From Alphaproteobacteria bacterium (GTDB lineage Bacteria > Pseudomonadota > Alphaproteobacteria > TMED109), in contig JAJDYI010000004.1 in assembly GCA_022825235.1 (NCBI GenBank), positions 62,001 through 126,000 on the forward strand: 64,000 bases of DNA, in the 5' to 3' direction. The translations under genes and the position numbers were made by a program. The notes below the pieces were generated by a model, which saw nothing but the letters and a program-made list of their open reading frames with translations, did not search any database and was not told the origin of the DNA. Below are positions 61,715 through 64,000 of this stretch, piece by piece (the first letter of the stretch is position 1; each line of letters begins with the position of its first letter).

Positions 61715-62697
61715 GCCGGCATGCATCCCTGCGTGACCGCGCGCTGCCGGACCAGCGCATAGACCAGGTCGATCGTCGGCGTGTCGACGCCGACCAGGCG
61801 CCCTACCTCGGAGATCGCGAGCGTGAGGGCGTCGATCTCGAGGGGACGGCCCTGTTCCAGATCCTGCAGCGTCGACGACTTGTGGGCCCCGACCGCGCCT
61901 GCTCCGTTGATCCGGGTTTCGATGTCGAGCGCGAATCGTACGCCGAGCGCATTCGCCACCTGTTCGCCTTCTCGCATCATCGCGCGGATGACCGCTCGCA
62001 CCGGTGGATCGGCGGCCAGTTCCGCGAGGGTTCCGCCGGTGAGTGCGCTCACCGGGTTGAAGGCCAGGTTGCCCCAGAGCTTCATCCAGACGTCGGCGCG
62101 GAGGTTGCGGCGGACGGGCGCCTTGAAGCCCGCCTCGCTCAACATGCGCCCGATGGCACGGGCGCGCTCGCTCACGGTGCCGTCCGGCTCGCCGACCAGC
62201 ATGCGGTTTCCCTCGATATGACGCACGTGACCGGGCGCCGGTAGGTCGGCCGCGGGATACACGACGCAGCCCACCACCCGCTCCGGACCGAGGGCTCGCC
62301 ACTGCGCACCGTCGGGGTCGACCGCCCGGACCTGGTGCCCCTCGTACGGATCACCGAAGCGGTGGAAGTACCACCACGGGAACCCGTTGACGGCTGGCAC
62401 CACCGCGGTGTCGGGCCCCAGGAGCGGAGTCATCGAGTCCGCGACCTCGGCCGCTGAATGCGCCTTCAGGCCCACGAACACGACGTCCTGGACACCAAGT
62501 TCCGCCGGATCGCTGGTCGCCGGCAGCCGCACGGTGAAATCGTCCTCGGGGTCGATGCCGGTGCAGCGCAGTCCCCGTTCGCGCATCGCCGCGAGATGGG
62601 GCCCCCGGGCAATCAGCGAGACGTCGACGCCGTTGCGCGCGAGCCGGGCCCCCACCAGCCCGCCGATGGCGCCGGCTCCGAACACGCAGACCTTCAC
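61711..62697 (-). CDS. panE: 2-dehydropantoate 2-reductase family protein
   Basis: Ketopantoate reductase-type enzyme of 328 residues: Rossmann motif VFGAGAIGGLVGARLARNG, catalytic lysine in the ADVWMKLWGNLAFNPVSALT region, and the C-terminal ...KSSTLQDLEQGRPLEIDAL. It would supply NADPH-dependent pantoate for coenzyme A, although relatives with other ketoacid substrates exist. ATGA overlap with the ligase gene upstream. Confidence 0.85.
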   Translation of the reverse strand: MKVCVFGAGAIGGLVGARLARNGVDVSLIARGPHLAAMRERGLRCTGIDPEDDFTVRLPATSDPAELGVQDVVFVGLKAHSAAEVADSMTPLLGPDTAVVPAVNGFPWWYFHRFGDPYEGHQVRAVDPDGAQWRALGPERVVGCVVYPAADLPAPGHVRHIEGNRMLVGEPDGTVSERARAIGRMLSEAGFKAPVRRNLRADVWMKLWGNLAFNPVSALTGGTLAELAADPPVRAVIRAMMREGEQVANALGVRFALDIETRINGAGAVGAHKSSTLQDLEQGRPLEIDALTLAISEVGRLVGVDTPTIDLVYALVRQRAVTQGCMPA

Positions 62698-64000
62698 GGC
62701 GCAAGCCCCAGCTGCTTGGCGAGTCCGATGCGCTGCAGCTTGCCGGTCGGCCCCTTGGGGATCTCGTCGACGACCAGCACCCGCCTCGGCACCTTGAACG
62801 CCGCCACGCGCTCCGCGACGAACCGCCGCAACTCCTCCGGCGCCGGCGCCGCGCCCTCGGCCGCGACCACCGCGGCGGCGAGGTCCTCGCCGAGTCTGGC
62901 ATGCGGCACCGCGAATGCGACCGCCTGGACCACGTCGGGATGCGCCAGCAGGGCCTCGTCGACTTCGCGCGGACTGATCTTTTCGCCGCCGCGGTTTACG
63001 ATCTCCTTGATTCGTCCAGCAAGGAAGAGGTAGCCGTCGCTGTCGAGGCGCCCGAGGTCACCGGTCCGGAACCAACCGTCGGTAAACGCTTCGGCGTTGG
63101 CTTCGGGACGCTCGAGGTAGCCGGCCGTGACGTTGGGGCCGCGAATCACCACTTCGCCCACGGTTTCGCGCCCCAGCAGGTTGCCGTCCGGGTCCATGAT
63201 GGCGACGTCGGGCCCGGCGGCCGGACCCACCGAGCCCGGTTTCCGGACAGCCGGCGGCAGCGGGTTCGAGGCCATCTGGTGAGCCGCCTCGGTCATCCCG
63301 TAGCTCTCGATGACAGGCACCCGGAAGGTCTCCTCGAGCTCCGCCATCACCGTCGGGGGCAGGGATGCGCTGCTCGAGCGGATGACGCGGAGCGGGCTGG
63401 CGCTGATCACCGCGCGGTTGCGCGCGGCGCGCGCAAGGATCGCTTGGTGCATCGTCGGGACCGCGGAATACCAGGTCGGCGCGGCGTCGGTGAGCCAGCG
63501 AAAGAAGGCGAACGCGTCGAAACCCGGCGGCACCACTACCGAACCACCGGCGGCCAGCGGCGCAGCGAGGCAGGCGACGAGACCGTGAATGTGAAAGAGC
63601 GGCATCACATTCAGGCAGCGGTCCGCGGCCGAGAGTTCGAGGGTGGTCGCGATGTGGCGGGCGGACGCCTGCAGGTTGGCATGCGTCAGGGGCACCAACT
63701 TGGGGCGCGCCGTTGTGCCAGACGTATGCAAGAGCAGCGCGACGTCGTCGATCGTCGCCGGCGCCTCGTCCGAGAGGGCGGCTCCTGCGGGGCCTTCGAC
63801 GCGAAACCCGCCTGCCGTCGCCGGATCGGCGTGCACGCGCAAGACCGGAATGCCGAGCGCCTCCGCAGCGGCGACCGCCGGGCCGTCTGCGTCGGCCTCG
63901 GCCATCAACGCCGCGGCCCGCGTGTCGGCGAGGTAGAAGTCGCATTCCTCCCGGCGGAGCGCGGGGTTGAGAGGTGCTGCGGTCCCGGTGGCGCTGGCGG
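62694..64000 (-). CDS. AMP-dependent acyl-CoA ligase, oxalate-CoA ligase-like (5' end beyond window)
   Basis: Partial ANL-family adenylating enzyme, about 435 codons; the N-terminus lies right of base 64000, as the frame is open to the edge and encodes APLNPALRREECDFYLADTRAAAL. Motifs are LLLHTSGTTARPKLVPLTH, ESYGMTEAAHQMASNPLPP, GWFRTGDLGRLDSDGYLFLAGRIKE and the C-terminal lysine in PKGPTGKL. The TSGTT-x-RPK-x-VPLTH pattern and overall sequence resemble Pcs60/AAE3 oxalate-CoA ligases. The actual acid is unknown. Confidence 0.87.
   Translation of the reverse strand, partial: ASATGTAAPLNPALRREECDFYLADTRAAALMAEADADGPAVAAAEALGIPVLRVHADPATAGGFRVEGPAGAALSDEAPATIDDVALLLHTSGTTARPKLVPLTHANLQASARHIATTLELSAADRCLNVMPLFHIHGLVACLAAPLAAGGSVVVPPGFDAFAFFRWLTDAAPTWYSAVPTMHQAILARAARNRAVISASPLRVIRSSSASLPPTVMAELEETFRVPVIESYGMTEAAHQMASNPLPPAVRKPGSVGPAAGPDVAIMDPDGNLLGRETVGEVVIRGPNVTAGYLERPEANAEAFTDGWFRTGDLGRLDSDGYLFLAGRIKEIVNRGGEKISPREVDEALLAHPDVVQAVAFAVPHARLGEDLAAAVVAAEGAAPAPEELRRFVAERVAAFKVPRRVLVVDEIPKGPTGKLQRIGLAKQLGLAP

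Overview
The window reads as high-GC chromosomal DNA of an alphaproteobacterium, most likely Rhodospirillales-like. The lineage call is inference. It rests on families typical of that class (DUF1178, DUF1192, DUF3422, DUF4167, a zinc-free L31, separate b and b' ATP synthase subunits) and on the run lysC, ptsP, RodZ-like, ispG, hisS, prfA, prmC, DUF4167, clpB. I saw no rRNA, tRNA, insertion sequence, prophage or CRISPR array. Gene density is high, GTG and TTG starts are common, and many neighbours overlap by ATGA or GTGA.

Left part (1-19 kb): mnmE, then a five-gene branched-chain-type ABC importer (SBP-livH-livM-livG-livF). A MaoC hydratase and an enolase-superfamily dehydratase follow, divergent from a Gfo/Idh/MocA oxidoreductase. 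mnmG comes next, flanked on both sides by perfect 16-bp parS sites, which suggests proximity to the replication origin; rsmG-parA-parB do not follow it here. Then, on the minus strand, come a lactonase-like metallo-beta-lactamase protein, DUF2461, DUF3422, and hslVU sitting directly downstream of the F0 ATP synthase genes atpI-B-E-b'-b.

Middle (19-40 kb): metF-metH form a minus-strand methionine/one-carbon operon with a long structured leader, a small leader reading frame with a perfect Shine-Dalgarno, and a complementary anti-Shine-Dalgarno. A plus-strand series follows: gamma-glutamyltransferase-like protein, glutaredoxin, nitrilase, DUF1178, B12-dependent methylmalonyl-CoA mutase, MeaB with an apparent membrane anchor, an M48 protease and a DsbA-like protein. 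Next are a quinone oxidoreductase, DUF1192, a metY-hydrolase-thioesterase operon, rpmE, proline iminopeptidase and a decayed alpha/beta hydrolase.

Right part (40-64 kb): a large M23 peptidase with five LysM/OapA-like modules; clpB with a heat-shock-type promoter candidate; then the translation, isoprenoid and regulation block DUF4167-prmC-prfA-hisS-ispG-RodZ-like-ptsP-lysC on the minus strand. ubiG and secA converge with overlapping stops. argJ-mutT lie on the plus strand. The window ends in a minus-strand operon of AMP-dependent ligase, panE and a methyltransferase-like protein; the ligase runs off the right edge.

The most interesting material is the metF leader, the parS pair without parAB, the membrane-anchored MeaB, the five-module M23 protein and the arginine-substituted Walker A of LivF.
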